Shown here piece after piece: positions 24,691-36,233 of a DNA stretch of 64,000 nucleotides. The DNA lies in NCBI GenBank assembly GCA_947561715.1, contig OX387201.1, forward strand, positions 15,018,001 to 15,082,000. The letters run 5' to 3'. Position 1 is the stretch's first letter. Each line of letters begins with the position of its first letter. The stretch is from Ascidia mentula. Lineage: Eukaryota > Chordata > Ascidiacea > Phlebobranchia > Ascidiidae. The translations under genes and the position numbers were made by a program. Under the pieces are notes generated by a model. The model made no database searches. It was not told the DNA's origin and saw only the letters and a list, made by a program, of their open reading frames with translations.

Positions 24691-25615
24691 AGTAATCCTG
24701 CCTAGCGTCAAGAATGAACATAACATTATTTGGTTGTGGGAGGAAAACCGCAGAAAATGATGTACCTGATGTCAAACAAAGACCACACAAACAAACGAAA
24801 TTCAATATTTGGACAATTTATGGATAGGATCAACATTGGGCATACTTTATTCATTTATTGTGATGCACTTTATTGAGCAAGGTATTTACATACTTCGACC
24901 AAATAGTTTGCATAAAAGATCGCTGGAAAATGTATTTTGACTAAATTTTGTTATGCGTGCGATATAAATGTTTCAAGAGGCGAAGTTAAATTTATGTTAA
25001 AACGTTGCAATGGTACCGAGGACATGAAAAAGTAGCAACCGCTAACGTAAAGTTTGATTTGGGACTGTTGCCCAAAATGCTATATTGCAAATTTGCGAAA
25101 ATTCTGTGAAGCATGACATGGATCTGTTGATGGGTGTTGTATTCTACGAATGGCATAAACATTTGTGATATGGTTGAAAGATTAAACCTTGTAAATTACT
25201 GCTTGAATGTTTTGATATTAGCATAACAACATGCATCAATGATAGGTTATTTTCAAAATATAAAAAATTCGTTTTCATCTTGAGGATTCTTTTTAAGAAT
25301 TTCTTGTAACTAACCGGCCGACCCATCAGTTTTGATTTGGCATACCGCACAACAAACATAACGCGTTTCACAAAATTTTTCAACATCAGAATCTGTTCCC
25401 GGACACCAATCGTAGGATCTGTCACATGTTCTTTAAAACCCAGCGTTTATTTCACACTAATAGAGACAGAGAGCAAAGAGAAAGATAGAACACGCACTGT
25501 TTAAATACACCATAGTTATTACAATATGAATCAGGGGCATGCTAGGTTAACTGAATAGCGAACACTACATTCCCAATGCGTGGTGATGCTCACACCACTT
25601 GCTCAACGGGTAATT

Positions 25616-25654
25616 AGAGGATGAGGATGAAAGAGGATGAGGATGAAAGAGGAT
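25616..25654 (+). repeat. Short tandem repeat
   Basis: Unit AGAGGATGAGGATGAA (16 bases) repeated about 2.4 times. Confidence 0.85.
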
Positions 25655-25926
25655 AAATCCTTACAAAGCTCAATCCGCAATATAATGAGGTTAAGTTGAG
25701 CCAAGTGCAAGATCAGAGTGTTGAGCCGAGTAATGTGCTGTTTTACGACCCTGTGAGCGGGAGCGGCATTGTTAATTGTTCTCTCAATCACGTCGAGGTC
25801 AACGCAAGTTCACACTTTGAACAATTAGTGTGTTACGCTTGCTTTAATTTTCCACTGCAAAACTATTGTTGTTAAAACTGCGTTGTAGCCCACGCTGGTT
25901 TCCAGAACTGAAAAAGAGTTTATTTA

Positions 25927-26148
25927 TTAAACAAAAGTGTATAGCTGACGTGTCGAATATGGATGTGTTCGATTGACATAGGGCCAAGACGGAATAACAT
26001 TTTCCTGGCCGACAAACATGGATAGCAACCGTTTAAACTTGAGTCGTAGCGGCGGAGAAGCTTTCAAACTGGGTTCTAGCCATTTCATATTAGAGCGTCG
26101 CATTGAAAAGCCCACGACCACAGGAAAAAAGCATTTCACCTGTAACAA
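25927..26148 (-). CDS. Open exon-like frame, unknown protein
   Basis: On the minus strand a TGTTACAG acceptor is followed by an open frame of about 70 codons ending in a stop, with CFFPVVVGFSMRRSNMKW, then LKFKRLLSMFVGQENVIPSW. It would suit the last coding exon of a minus-strand gene whose other exons I cannot find. No family recognised; it may be chance. Confidence 0.25.
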   Translation of the reverse strand: MLQVKCFFPVVVGFSMRRSNMKWLEPSLKASPPLRLKFKRLLSMFVGQENVIPSWPYVNRTHPYSTRQLYTFV

Positions 26149-26561
26149 TTACAATATCAAATTACTCCGTATCAAAACACACCTTTATTTTTAAAATAAC
26201 TTGTGCTTTTGCTTGGTCACAGTGATTTTAAGTCCGAACGCCGATGGTTGTTTGTTTATGATCTGTCGCTGTGTGTGATTGTTAATTTGGCTGACGCAGG
26301 TCATAAAAATCACTCGAGCGATTCAAACTTGGTATTCCAAACGAATTGATTGGACGTTCAACAGAGCTCACACTGTGTTTTCGAGCTGGACGATCAGTTT
26401 ATAACGATGGAAGTTGAATCCGACTCTGATCAAAACAAAATCACATACCAAAAAATTACAATCACTTTATAAGGATGATATTTATAACCAAGCCGAGCAT
26501 GACGTGCTGATACCTTAGGCCGATTGCTAATCTCGAGTGCAGTGCGGTGGTATGAAAGAAA

Positions 26562-26715
26562 AAATTGTTAATTGTTCTCTTCTCTATAATCTGGAGCGGG
26601 CGTGGACACGGATGTTTGGCTCTTCGATTTGCCTGGGAGCATTTCATACACCTTTTCAGGCTTCTGATTGGTTTATTTCCATCCGAAGCATCACACAATG
26701 CATTTGGAGCTGGGT
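26562..26715 (+). repeat. Direct repeat upstream of the R2 pseudogene, copy 1
   Basis: Resembles 27508-27668: both run from AAAATTGTTAATTGTTCT through GGAGCGGGCGTGG to GAGCTGG. Copy 1 contains GATTGGTTTATT, a reversed CCAAT motif. The pair looks like a duplicated promoter-proximal block, with the hAT MITE inserted at the end of this copy. Confidence 0.6.
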
Positions 26716-27150
26716 AATTGGTAGTGATGTTCCCAGTTCCAAATTATCCGGCCTGGCCGGATCCGGATAGTTATTAATCAAATCCGGCAGGATAATTTGG
26801 ATCCTGCAGTTTGTTAACACTGATTCGTGTATTATGGCAAAAATGTTTGATTGCCAAACAGAATGCTATGTTAAGGTTAGCCTGTCATGAGTGAAACAAA
26901 TAAACAATAGGCATTTATTAATATGGTATAACACGTCACGAAAAATCTTAATAACAAATAACAGAAAAATCTTACGTCGGCGAGTATAACAGACTGGGTC
27001 CCAAAAACGAGTAATTTGCGAAATGTTTGTCCGCTTGCAACTATGGTAAAATTAAGTGTATTATCCGGCCGGGTTCGGGTATTGAAAATTGGTCAATATC
27101 CGGCCGGGTCCGGGTACCCGGATCCGGTGCAACACATCACTAGTAATTGG
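26714..27150 (+). mobile_element. hAT-type MITE with perfect 8-bp target duplication
   Basis: The element is 26722-27142 (421 bases). Ends are TAGTGATGTT and, reversed, TAGTGATGTG, an inverted pair. It is flanked on both sides by GTAATTGG (26714-26721 and 27143-27150), an exact 8-bp duplication as made by hAT transposases. Subterminal CCGGCCGG, GGATCCGG and CCGGGTACCCGG motifs occur at both ends. There is no transposase frame inside, so it is non-autonomous. The intact flanking duplication suggests a fairly young insertion. Confidence 0.92.
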
Positions 27151-27313
27151 TACACGGGGGCGGCGTATCGCTGGTATAGGTTTGTTCGCATTAATAAGTG
27201 TTTGACTGGTAAAACATTTGCGATAATATTATTTATTTTTAAATAATGGAAAGAAAGTTTCCCAGCGAAAACAGGGTAGGTGAAAAAGAAAGCCTGCGAG
27301 CGAACAAGAGGGT

Positions 27314-27388
27314 AGGTGGATGCGTTGTAATTAGCTTCAGGTGGATGCGTTGTAATTAGCTTTAGGTGCATGCGTTCTAATTAACATC
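27314..27388 (+). repeat. Minisatellite, three 25-base units
   Basis: Three units of AGGTGGATGCGTTGTAATTA followed by GCTTC or a variant; the third unit is more diverged. Confidence 0.85.
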
Positions 27389-27507
27389 ACAGCGACATGC
27401 GAACCAAACTTGATGTAACAAATGGACGTTCAAAGAAGAGTGCACACTGCGTATTGTTTAACGATGAAAGTCAGAGCACACGCTGTGCTAGTCTTGACGG
27501 GGCGCTG

Positions 27508-27668
27508 TGGGAAAATTGTTAGTTGTTCTTTTCTGTTTAATCCGGAGCGGGAGTGGGCACTTGGCGGGTGTTTTTCTTCGACCCGGCTGGGAGCTTTTCA
27601 CGCAGCTGTTTTATTTATGTTTATTTGGTCCAGTCGAAGCACCGCACAAAGCGTTTCGAGCTGGACTA
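27508..27668 (+). promoter_or_regulatory. Direct repeat copy 2, probable old promoter region of the R2 gene
   Basis: Partner of 26562-26715 and immediately upstream of the first R2-like exon (start codon 27719). It contains GGCGGG, which could be part of an E2F or GC-box site as in cell-cycle genes. This role is inference from position only. Confidence 0.3.
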
Positions 27669-27718
27669 TCATGCAGCTTCGTAAAAGAACCAGTTAAAAA
27701 GAGAGTAGGGGAACCAGC

Positions 27719-30700
27719 ATGATGGCATACAACTCTAATATTCCTTGCGAAGTTCAAGTCAACAAAATCAACGAGTTGAAACAAGAAACGGTAAGTTGGT
27801 TTACTCTTAAACTTGCTACTTCAGTTTTTTTTTGTAAGTCTCATGCTGTAGTAAAAACTAAACGGACTTAAAACATAACTACAATTTAGATATTGTTTAT
27901 TGTTTTGTAGAGCGACAGGGATATTGGGCCATTGCTTCGTGACAACGCACGACGATTTGTCATCTTTCCTTTCCAATATCATGACATATGGAGAATGTAC
28001 AAGAAAAGCAGAGGCTTCCTTTTGAACATCGGAAGAGGTGCAAAATTCATTGTCGCTTCCGACGGGATAGTTAATGAGAATCTCGTATACGAGATAAAAA
28101 AAAATGAGCGAAATTTGAGCGAAAAATTCTGCGAGTGAAACAAAAGCTCGTTTGAAATGAGCGAACAACTTCGCTCACTGTTTTGAGTGATTGAATGACT
28201 AAATTGCTGCGTTTTCGGCGATTGCTTCACTCATTCGTTTAAGCTATTGAATGATTCACTTTGCACCCAACATGCACATTTTTTCACATCCTGTTTTATT
28301 TTTCGTAAATATAAATGAACATACAGTTATTACACATCACATTATAACACTGAAAGAGTGGACTGCACCCTTAGCTTTCATATCAAGGCAATTAACCTCA
28401 AAAATGTTGCAAAATGTGGTTAGTATTCAACATTAAAAAAACAAAATAGGGCTAAAAGTGTTTCAAACGCCAAGAGAATGTCACATCCAACTCCCCCTAG
28501 TGTATGGTCCATTCATACAGCTCTTTGGACTTGTTCAAAGCATATTTGGCCATGTTGACGCCTGCCTTTTTCCTCAACCCCATACTTTGGCAGGATTGTT
28601 GGACCAACATTCTTAATTCTGTTCGCATGTGGCTTTTACCAATGATACTCTTTCAAGATCTGGTTGAACATAAAAAATGCATGGTTAGTAGCTTGATAAA
28701 CAAGACATATACACCAATTCACCTTGATCAACATCAACAAATACTGGGTATTTCAGCACAACAGATGATATGAAAGGGTGATCCTGTTAGATATCCATTC
28801 TTATGTAAACAAATGTTGCACTTATGGCACGGTACATAAGTGGAATGTTGTCGTCACAATAATGTTCCTGCATGTATGTTAAAATATATATAAGATAAAG
28901 AATAAGTTCAGCATTTATAGTACACTTACATAGCCCTTTGTATTCTTGACTTTGCCCATCAAAGCTGTAAAACTTCTTGCCATTGACTTTGCAGGTTCAA
29001 TTTTAAGTAGTTTGGAAGGATAGCTGCAAACAAAATATTACAGCAAATAATAAATGATGACCATCTTTATTGAACTGATTAATTATAATTTATTAATACA
29101 AAATAACACATTAACTTACTTCTCAATTCCTTCTCCATAGTATCGTCAATTTACTGTTTATCCTTCAAAACGGTAGCAGCTCTTCAATACTAAATCGCAA
29201 AATCTCTGCCTTCGACGTTTCAAATGGACTAGCCTACGCTATCAACAGTCGTCCAACTTAGTGATAATGCTCGGGCCTTCAAAAATCATATCCCGCAGTT
29301 TTCGCGCAATAAATATGTGAATGGCGAAATTCAATTTCGATCTCCTCTTTTGCGCCAGCCAATCACGTTGCCGGCTGCAGAGCGCGCGATTTTAAAAAAG
29401 AGACAAAGGTTCTCCTATTTCGATGCGAGAAAAAAGGGTTGAGCGAAAGCTTCGCTTGTCCTGAAGCGAGTGGCGGGAACTTCGCTCGCTGCCTCCCGCC
29501 GGAGAGAAGAAATGAGCGAAGTTTTTAACTTATAAGTTACTCAAATACTACAAACAACTTTCAACAAGCTTGTATGGTTTGGTAAAATGAATTGTTACAA
29601 TTAGGTCGAACGTTTTTCTCAAGAAATACAAGTGACTGAAGCCAGATTTTTCCATGGCTTCCAAATTGCTATTGAGAATATTCATTCGGAGATGTACTCT
29701 CTTTTGATTAATACTTATGCACTAGACAATCAAGAGAGGTATTTAGTTTACATATTTCACGTTAACAATATGATAATTTTTCAATGAATGTTGCTCTGTT
29801 TTGTGAATTCCTAACAGGCATTTTGTTATGTTGACATGTTCTGCAACACGACCATAGTTTTGTAAGCCTAACATCAATCGTCAACCTTTTATCTAAAAAG
29901 GAATTACCTGTTCAAGGTTACAGGAAGTACCTGTTCAAGGCGACCGAAACTATGCCATGTGTTCGCAAGAAGGCTGAGTGGGCCCTCAAATGGATGAATT
30001 AACAACAGTCAACCTGTGCAGATGAGCGAGTGATTGCAATCGCTGCGGTGGAGGGCATTGTCTTCAGTGATTCCTTTGCTGCAATATTCTCACTGAAAAA
30101 AACGAGGCTCATGCCTGGTCTTACCTTTTCCTATGAACTCATCAGCCGTGATGAGGTTTGTATAAATTGTAAAGGCAACCATGTAAAGGGGATATGTGGT
30201 GGTCGAAAATGCCCATACCCTATGCAGCGATGCGGCGTTGACCTTATTTGTGTGTTCATATTGTAATGTTTCTGAGAAATGTCGTTTTGCTAACTTTTCA
30301 ATAATTTAAAACGTGCTTTTTTGTTTCGTACAGGGCTTGCATTGTGATTTTGCCTGCCTGATGACAAACCATTTCATGCCCAAATAAATGAAATAATTGG
30401 AGATGCAGTTTGCATTGAACAGGCAAGTTTCACCTAATACACAGCTCCGCATCCATGCTTTCCAACCTACAATGTTAATCATGCAAAAAAACGCTTACAG
30501 AATCCAAAATCCGCACCAAAGTGTAATGGACATAATTGCTGCAAATAAATTTATTTGGGAGAAAAGCATGCATCAGAATAGTTTTGTAAATTGCTGTTTT
30601 TTTATATTACTTGAGCCAAACGCCACTCAAATAACATAGTTTGTGAAAGGCGAACCAACACACAACACAGTGCTGTAACGCGTCTGTTTGGTTTACAGGA

Positions 30701-30966
30701 GTTTTTGTCCAAAAATTGTGTTTAACATGTTTTTACTATTGTGTCCTAAGAAAATGTATTTCTGTGAATTTGTGATGCCATATATGAAAAATACCGAATT
30801 GTACGTTTTAGGTTTACAAATCCGAAAACCCGTTCGATTTCATGGAGTTGATCTTACTCGAGGGGAAAAAAACAACTTCTTCGAATAGCGCGTCGGCGAA
30901 TATCAGAAAGCTGGTGTGATGGCAAAAGCGAAAGACATGAAATTTACCCCAGATGCAGACATTTAA
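27719..30966 (+). pseudogene. RRM2: Ribonucleotide reductase small subunit (R2) unprocessed pseudogene
   Basis: Exon-like blocks with intron boundaries: 27719-27790 (MMAYNSNIPCEVQVNKINEL), 27911-28084 ([22 protein letters not shown] ... [10 protein letters not shown]), 29605-29738 ([32 protein letters not shown]), 29924-30155 ([16 protein letters not shown], then [31 protein letters not shown]), 30334-30422 (GLHCDFACLM) and 30812-30966 (NPFDFMELILLEGK). In R2 these surround the di-iron centre and tyrosyl radical. Here the segment between YKKAEASFW and LAFFAASDG, with the first iron ligand, is missing and its left edge is shifted; the radical Tyr position (FYGFQ in R2) reads FHGFQ. A stop after KWMN, frame changes in the last exons and a missing exon before 30812 confirm decay. 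It retains introns, so it is not a retrocopy. Confidence 0.85.
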
Positions 30967-32575
30967 TCATTTCCATTGCTCTTTATTATATTTCTATCAT
31001 CGTCTTACTAAAATAACTGGTATTGTTGTTATTTTTCTTGTGGGAATCCAGTAATATCGAATTGAAATGGACGATTTAAGAATATTCTTCACATATTCGT
31101 GCATGTTTGCTAATTGAGGTCGAGTTTTACAGAGAGCAGGCGTGGGTGTCTGCGGAAAATTGTTATTACATTTACTATTGAACGCAGAATGTACACCCAC
31201 AGACAATAAACGTCTTATTTGGACGCCTTATCAGACCATTATTTTGGTTAAAAAACAAAATGGCACCTAATTATCAAAAGAAATGTCCCACAAAGGTTGC
31301 AAAGAAAGTAGTTGTTAAAAAACTGCGTCCATTATTGCTAAAAAATGTATGAATGCTATTTGTTCACCGACTTACCACGACGATTGTTCCGTGCAGGAGG
31401 AAGGTGGGACTTATCTTTCCTCAGTCCATTGGAGGGAACAACAGATTATTCACTTACTTTAAAAATATATTACATCATATTTTCTAAACCAATGCTATGA
31501 TTGATGTAAATTTAACTGCATCTGTATAAAAAAAGCTAGACCCTTGTCCCAAACCACAACCGACACTTTGGTATAAACTTGCGCTCAATATTTACCTAAT
31601 GTATTTCATTTTCTTAAGTGTTCTCTAAAATGCTTACAATTGTCATTATTAATCTGTTACGTAAAAACACCACAAAATTAGACGAGATAAACCAGACCTC
31701 GGTCTAACGATTGACTCGTCGAAAACCAACTTGTTTGTTTATTTCGTTTCAAGGTGTTAATTTAAAACAAAAACAAAACAAAAAAATATTTAGTGGCAGA
31801 GATATATCATTGTAATGTTTGGGAACAATCTTTGGCAGGTTGATCTGGTAATAAATCACGTTTGAGTTTTATTCAGTTACCTACATCCTTTATAAGTTTA
31901 AAATGATGTTTTGCACTGTTTTTGTATAAATTTGAATCAATGCAGTTTGTCTTCCTAGTTTCGAAAGGACATGTCGTAGCCATCAATTAAAAAAAACTGT
32001 TTTCTTTTGAACTAATGCAGTAAAACACGAAATAAACAACTAAGTTTCGTGGTGCGATATATGCCTAAATCAACAAAACGTTTACAAGAAAACACTTTGC
32101 TTAAAGGAAGCATTTTACCTTGGGTCACAGGAGTTTTTAACCGATGCCTGTTGCTCTTATTGATGGTAACAATAGCCCGATGAATTGAGTTTAAATACAT
32201 TAAGTTTGTTGCCGACAGAATGCTTGTTGAGTTGGACTGTCCAAAGTCGATGAATCTGAACTGACGTAGCTATTGACGACGGCGTTGCTGTGTCTTCCAC
32301 GTGAGAAATAGATCGTTGAAATTAATTTCGTTTGAAACAATGAAACGCGTGGATTAAAGAAATGTATGCAATGCAGTTAAATGGTGAACACGCGCAACAA
32401 CATGCAGTTTATTGATCTCACGATCCGCGACAGAAATGTTCTAACTCTGGATCACTATCGAAAACCGAAACTTAATTTTTTGAGTATATGCAATAAGTTA
32501 GGTGACAATAATCTTATGTCTGTTGTGCCTCAAGTTACGAATTTAAGACACGTTTTTTAATCAGTTGATTTCGCT
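27875..32575 (+). repeat. Large imperfect inverted repeat, left arm
   Basis: Reads as the reverse complement of 33336-36176. It contains the R2-like exons 27911-28084, 29605-29738 and the start of 29924-30155, and non-coding sequence 31000-32575 also present in the right arm. Differences: the 1.45 kb insertion (28088-29532) and about 1 kb with the last R2 exons (roughly 29990-30990) occur only in this arm. In 31000-32575 no gene is recognised. Confidence 0.85.
28088..29532. mobile_element. Unclassified 1.45 kb insertion in the R2 pseudogene, flanked by TA
   Basis: The opposite arm of the inverted repeat shows the empty site CTCGTAAGTTACTC; here the sequence is CTCGTA, then 28088-29532, then TAAGTTACTC, so TA is duplicated. 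Ends TACGAGATAAAA and, reversed, TAAGTTAAAAAC match weakly. GAGCGAA and its complement recur many times near both ends. Inside, on the minus strand, are spliced-looking frames: EGIE joined to YPSKLLKIEPAKSMARSF and KNTKGY (about 29020-29140), EHYCDDNIPLMYRAISATF (from about 28870) and a last piece KKAGVNMAKYALNKSKELYE ending at 28501. The product is unrecognised and decayed. Alternatively the other arm lost this DNA, but the exact TA favours insertion. Confidence 0.65.
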
Positions 32576-32846
32576 GGAACCAAGACGACACCCAAGCGAA
32601 GATAAACTTTGCTAGACCTCAATAGCTGTTCCTATCGTAAAATCAACCTATCCAGATGTATTATGTATTTCTGCTCCCTTCTTTCACTGAAAGAACTTGT
32701 ATTATAATCTTTTACCTTGCTTGCGGGTAAACACTGCCCGCATTTACATTCTGTGAGCTTGAGTTGTTTGTTTTCATCATTACAGCTTTACACATTGTAC
32801 GGTTTCAATGTTATAGTTGCAAGTGGGGTTCACTTGATGCTTTGCT

Positions 32847-33271
32847 GTGGTCGTCGCAATCAGAACCGTGTATGAACGAATCTCAACGTTACCATTAAGA
32901 TTAACAATGTCAGCGGAGCATTCGGCGCGTAAAATATTTCCGTCACCTTTCTCTTCCCAACCTGGAGAAGTCGTTCATATATTCCCGGCAAAACGATCGA
33001 GATGTTGGAAATATCTTGGGCCGAAATTGACAAAAACTATAGACCATCAGTCAATTCAAGTCGCTTGTCTTTAAGCGGTATTGTTTCGAATGCGATCCTA
33101 CAGAATGTCAGGGCACATGAGACTTATTACACTGACCCACTATACTTACCAACAGCACCCGCGGTTGAAAAGTCCCACGCAGCAGAAAAGCAAACCATTT
33201 TAAATGTATCAATCAAGAAGAAATATAAAACAAGTAGGTCGGAAAAGAGCGGTCGATTGACGGCCAACTAA
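32847..33271 (+). other. Spacer of the inverted repeat with two overlapping open frames
   Basis: Plus-strand frames 32847-33074 (with GEVVHIFPAKRSRCWKYLGP) and 33002-33271 (with KSHAAEKQTILNVSIKKKYK) overlap in different frames. Neither has a recognised domain or clear splice signals. The stretch is unique to the spacer. Confidence 0.2.
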
Positions 33272-33335
33272 TGTTATTCATTTACGTTAGGAACCAGCTA
33301 TTTTGGTCTAGCAAAGTCTTATCCTCAACTTATTG

Positions 33336-36176
33336 AAAAACGTGTCTCAAATTTGTAACTTTCTTCCCGTGCCGCAGATGTGCACGGTTTTCGGTAGTGA
33401 TCCAGGGTTAGCAAATTGCTGTCGCGGAACGTGCGATCAATAAACTGCATGTGCAGAGAAACTGTTTGATTAAACGTCATTTTTTGTGTTGAATTGTGCA
33501 ATTTCATTACTTTGCATATACGTGCACAGCTGTTAGCTGCGTTAATCACTTCGTTCTATGGGTTTATCTCGCACATATGTGCTAATCGGTTTTAGTTTTA
33601 ATTTTTCATCGACGTTCTTTAATAATCCGTCCATATCGCTTTTTTCTCATTTTCGATGATGTTATAAATACCGCCACACAGCCTTAAGCTAAAAGAAAAG
33701 AGACCGAGTAGAGGGAACGAGATTGACCGAATGAGAGACCGAATTACGCGCATACTAAGAAACATCGTATGTGTATTAAACCAAGGTATGTTTGTTTATC
33801 GTTTTATGTTTTAATTAAAAAGGTAGTTTCTTTGGCAGATGTTTTAATAGTCTTAGGAGTCAGATTAACACGGAGTGTTTCTTTCTGCAAACTTAGGTCC
33901 CTGCACATGTTGTTGCGCGTGTTCACCATTTAACTGCATTGCATACATTTCTTTAACCCACGCTTTTCATTGTTTCAAACGAAATTAATTTGAACGATCT
34001 ATTTCTCAGGTGGAAGACACAGCAACGCCGTCGTCAATAGCTACGTCAGTTCAGATTCATCGACTTTAGACAGTCCAACTCAACAAGCATTCTGTCGGCA
34101 ACAAACTTAATGTATTTAAACTCAATTCATCGGGCTATTGTTACCATCAATAAGAGCAACAGGCATCGGTTAAAAACTCCTGTGACCCAAGGTAAAATGC
34201 TTTCTTTAAGTAAAGTGTTTTCTTGTAAACGTTTTGTTGATTTAGGCATATAGAGCACCACGAAACTTGGTTGTTTATTTCGTGTTTTACTGCATTAGTT
34301 CAAAAGAAAACAGTTTTTTTTTAATTGATGGCTACGACATGTCCTTGTAATGTTTCGAAACTAGGAAGACAAACTGCATTGATTCAAATTTATGCAAAAA
34401 CAGAGCAAAACATCATTTTAAACTTATAAAGGATGTAGGTAACTGAATAAAACTCAAACGTGATTAATTACCAGATCAACCTGACAAAGATTGTTCCCAA
34501 ACATTACAATGATATATCTCTGCCTCTAAATATTTTTTGTTTTGTTTTTGTTTCAAATTAACGCCTTGAAACGAAATAAACAATCAAGTTGGTTTTCGAC
34601 CAGTCAATCGTTAGACCGAGGTCTGGTTTATCTCGTCTAATTTTGTGGTGTTTTTACGTAACAGATTAATAAAGAAAATTGTAAGCATTTTAGAGAACAC
34701 TTAAGAAAATGAAATACATTAGGTAAATATTAAGCGCAAGTTTATACCAAAGTGTCGGTTGTGGTTTGGGACAAGGGTCTAGCTTTTTTATACAGATGTA
34801 GTTAAATTTACATCAATCACATGCATTGGTTTAGAAAATATGATGTAAAATATTTTTAAAGTAAGTGAATAATCTGTTGTTCCCCCCAATGGACTGAGGA
34901 AAGATAAGTCCCACCTTCCTCCTGCACGGAACAATCGTCGTGCTAAGTCGTTGAACAAATAGCATTCATACATTTTTTAGCAATAATGGACGCAGTTTTT
35001 TAACAAATACTTTCTTTGCAACATTTGTGGGACATTTCTTTTTATAATTAGGTGCCATTTTGTTTCTAACCAAAATAATGGTCTGATAAGGCGTCCAAAT
35101 AAGACGTTTATTGTCTGTGGGTGTACATTCTGCGTTCAATAGTAAATGTAATAACTTTTTAAAAACTTTAGTAAATGTAATTTCCTGCAGACACCCACGC
35201 CTGCTCTCTGTAAAACTCGACCTCAAGTAGCAAACATTAAAAAATCGGCCGTTTCAATTCGAAATTGCTGGATTCCCACAAGAAAAACAACAACAATACC
35301 AGTTATTTTAGTAAGACGAAGATAGAAATGTAATAAATGGCAATGGACACTGTTATATATTGTGTTTGTGTTGCAATTACCACGTGTGCTCGCTGAAGCG
35401 TAGCGACCGCTTTATAAGCACTCTGTATGCCGGAGAGGTCATTACAATAAATTATTCGAGGAAAGCGTGTATGTGGCTGTCCCGGAAGGCAAATACTTTA
35501 CAGAAACTCAGCCTTCTTGCGGACACATGGCATGGTTTCGATCGCCTTGAACAGGTACTTTCTGTAAAAAATATGGTTAAAAAAAATGTAATTTTTAGAT
35601 AAAAGGTTGACGATTGATGTTAGGCTTACAAAACTATGGTCGTGTTGCAGAACATGTCAACATAACAAAATGCCTTCACAAAATTAGGAATTCACAAAAC
35701 AGAGCAACATTCATTGAAAAACTAACATATTGTTAATGTGAAATATGTAAACTACATACCTCTCTTGACTGTCTCGTGCAAGTATTAATCAAAAGAGAGT
35801 ACATCTCGGAATGAATATTCTCAATTGCAATTTGGAAGCCATGGAAAAATCTGGCTTCAGTCACTTGTATTTCTTGAGAAAAACGTTCGACCTAATTGTA
35901 ACAATTCATTTTACCAAACCATACAAGCTTGTTGAAAGTTGTGTAGTATTTGAGTAACTTACGAGATTCTCATTAACTATCCCGTCGGAAGCGGCAAAGA
36001 ATTTTGCACCTCTTCCGATGTTCAAAAGGAAGCCTCTGCGTTTCTTGTACATTCTCCATATGTCATAATATTGAATAGGAAAGATGACAAATCGTCGTGC
36101 GTTGTCACGAAGCAATGGCCCAATTTTCCTGTCGCTCTACAAAACAATAAACAATATCTAAATTGTAGTTATAGTT
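33336..36176 (-). repeat. Large imperfect inverted repeat, right arm
   Basis: Inverted partner of 27875-32575. It lacks the left-arm insertion and the last R2 exons; about 150 bases of other sequence (35345-35490) stand in their place, and about 450 extra bases occur at 33460-33915. The central spacer between the arms is roughly 32576-33335. Confidence 0.85.
35540..36136 (-). pseudogene. RRM2: R2 pseudogene fragment in the right arm
   Basis: Three R2-like exon remnants on the minus strand: 35963-36136 ([22 protein letters not shown] ... [16 protein letters not shown]), 35760-35891 ([21 protein letters not shown]; two bases shorter than the left arm exon) and a start of the next exon to 35561 ([18 protein letters not shown]), after which homology to R2 stops. 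It shares with the left arm the missing iron-ligand segment and the FHGFQ change, so those lesions arose before the arms formed or were spread by gene conversion. Its first splice donor (GTAAGT after NENL) is intact. Confidence 0.8.
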
Positions 36177-36233
36177 TGACTTGTATTGCTAAATAATGTC
36201 CAGGCGCACAAATTATTCAGTCACTAACAGTCC

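Larger units (their letters stand above)
18565..25390. repeat. Segmental duplication SD2, unit B
   Basis: Direct duplicate of 56312-63495, with long stretches almost identical. It contains a sulfotransferase-like exon relic, a shared flank, the antisense open frame, the intact WxxW gene B and SINE fragments. The left edge abuts unit A, so A and B form a tandem pair. The stretch 23080-25390 holds no recognised gene. Confidence 0.9.

Noticed and set aside
25144-25425. Frame with VKRVMFVVRYAKSKLMGR as a gene
   Set aside because: The block is repeated in unit C (63357-63680), but neither copy shows a domain, a start context or matching splice partners.
27719-30966. Functional ribonucleotide reductase R2 gene
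   Set aside because: Missing iron-ligand segment, missing radical Tyr, frame changes and a disrupted splice donor make it a pseudogene.
31000-32575. Protein-coding gene shared by the inverted arms
   Set aside because: Short frames occur in both arms, but they have no recognised domain and no convincing exon borders; kept only as repeat sequence.
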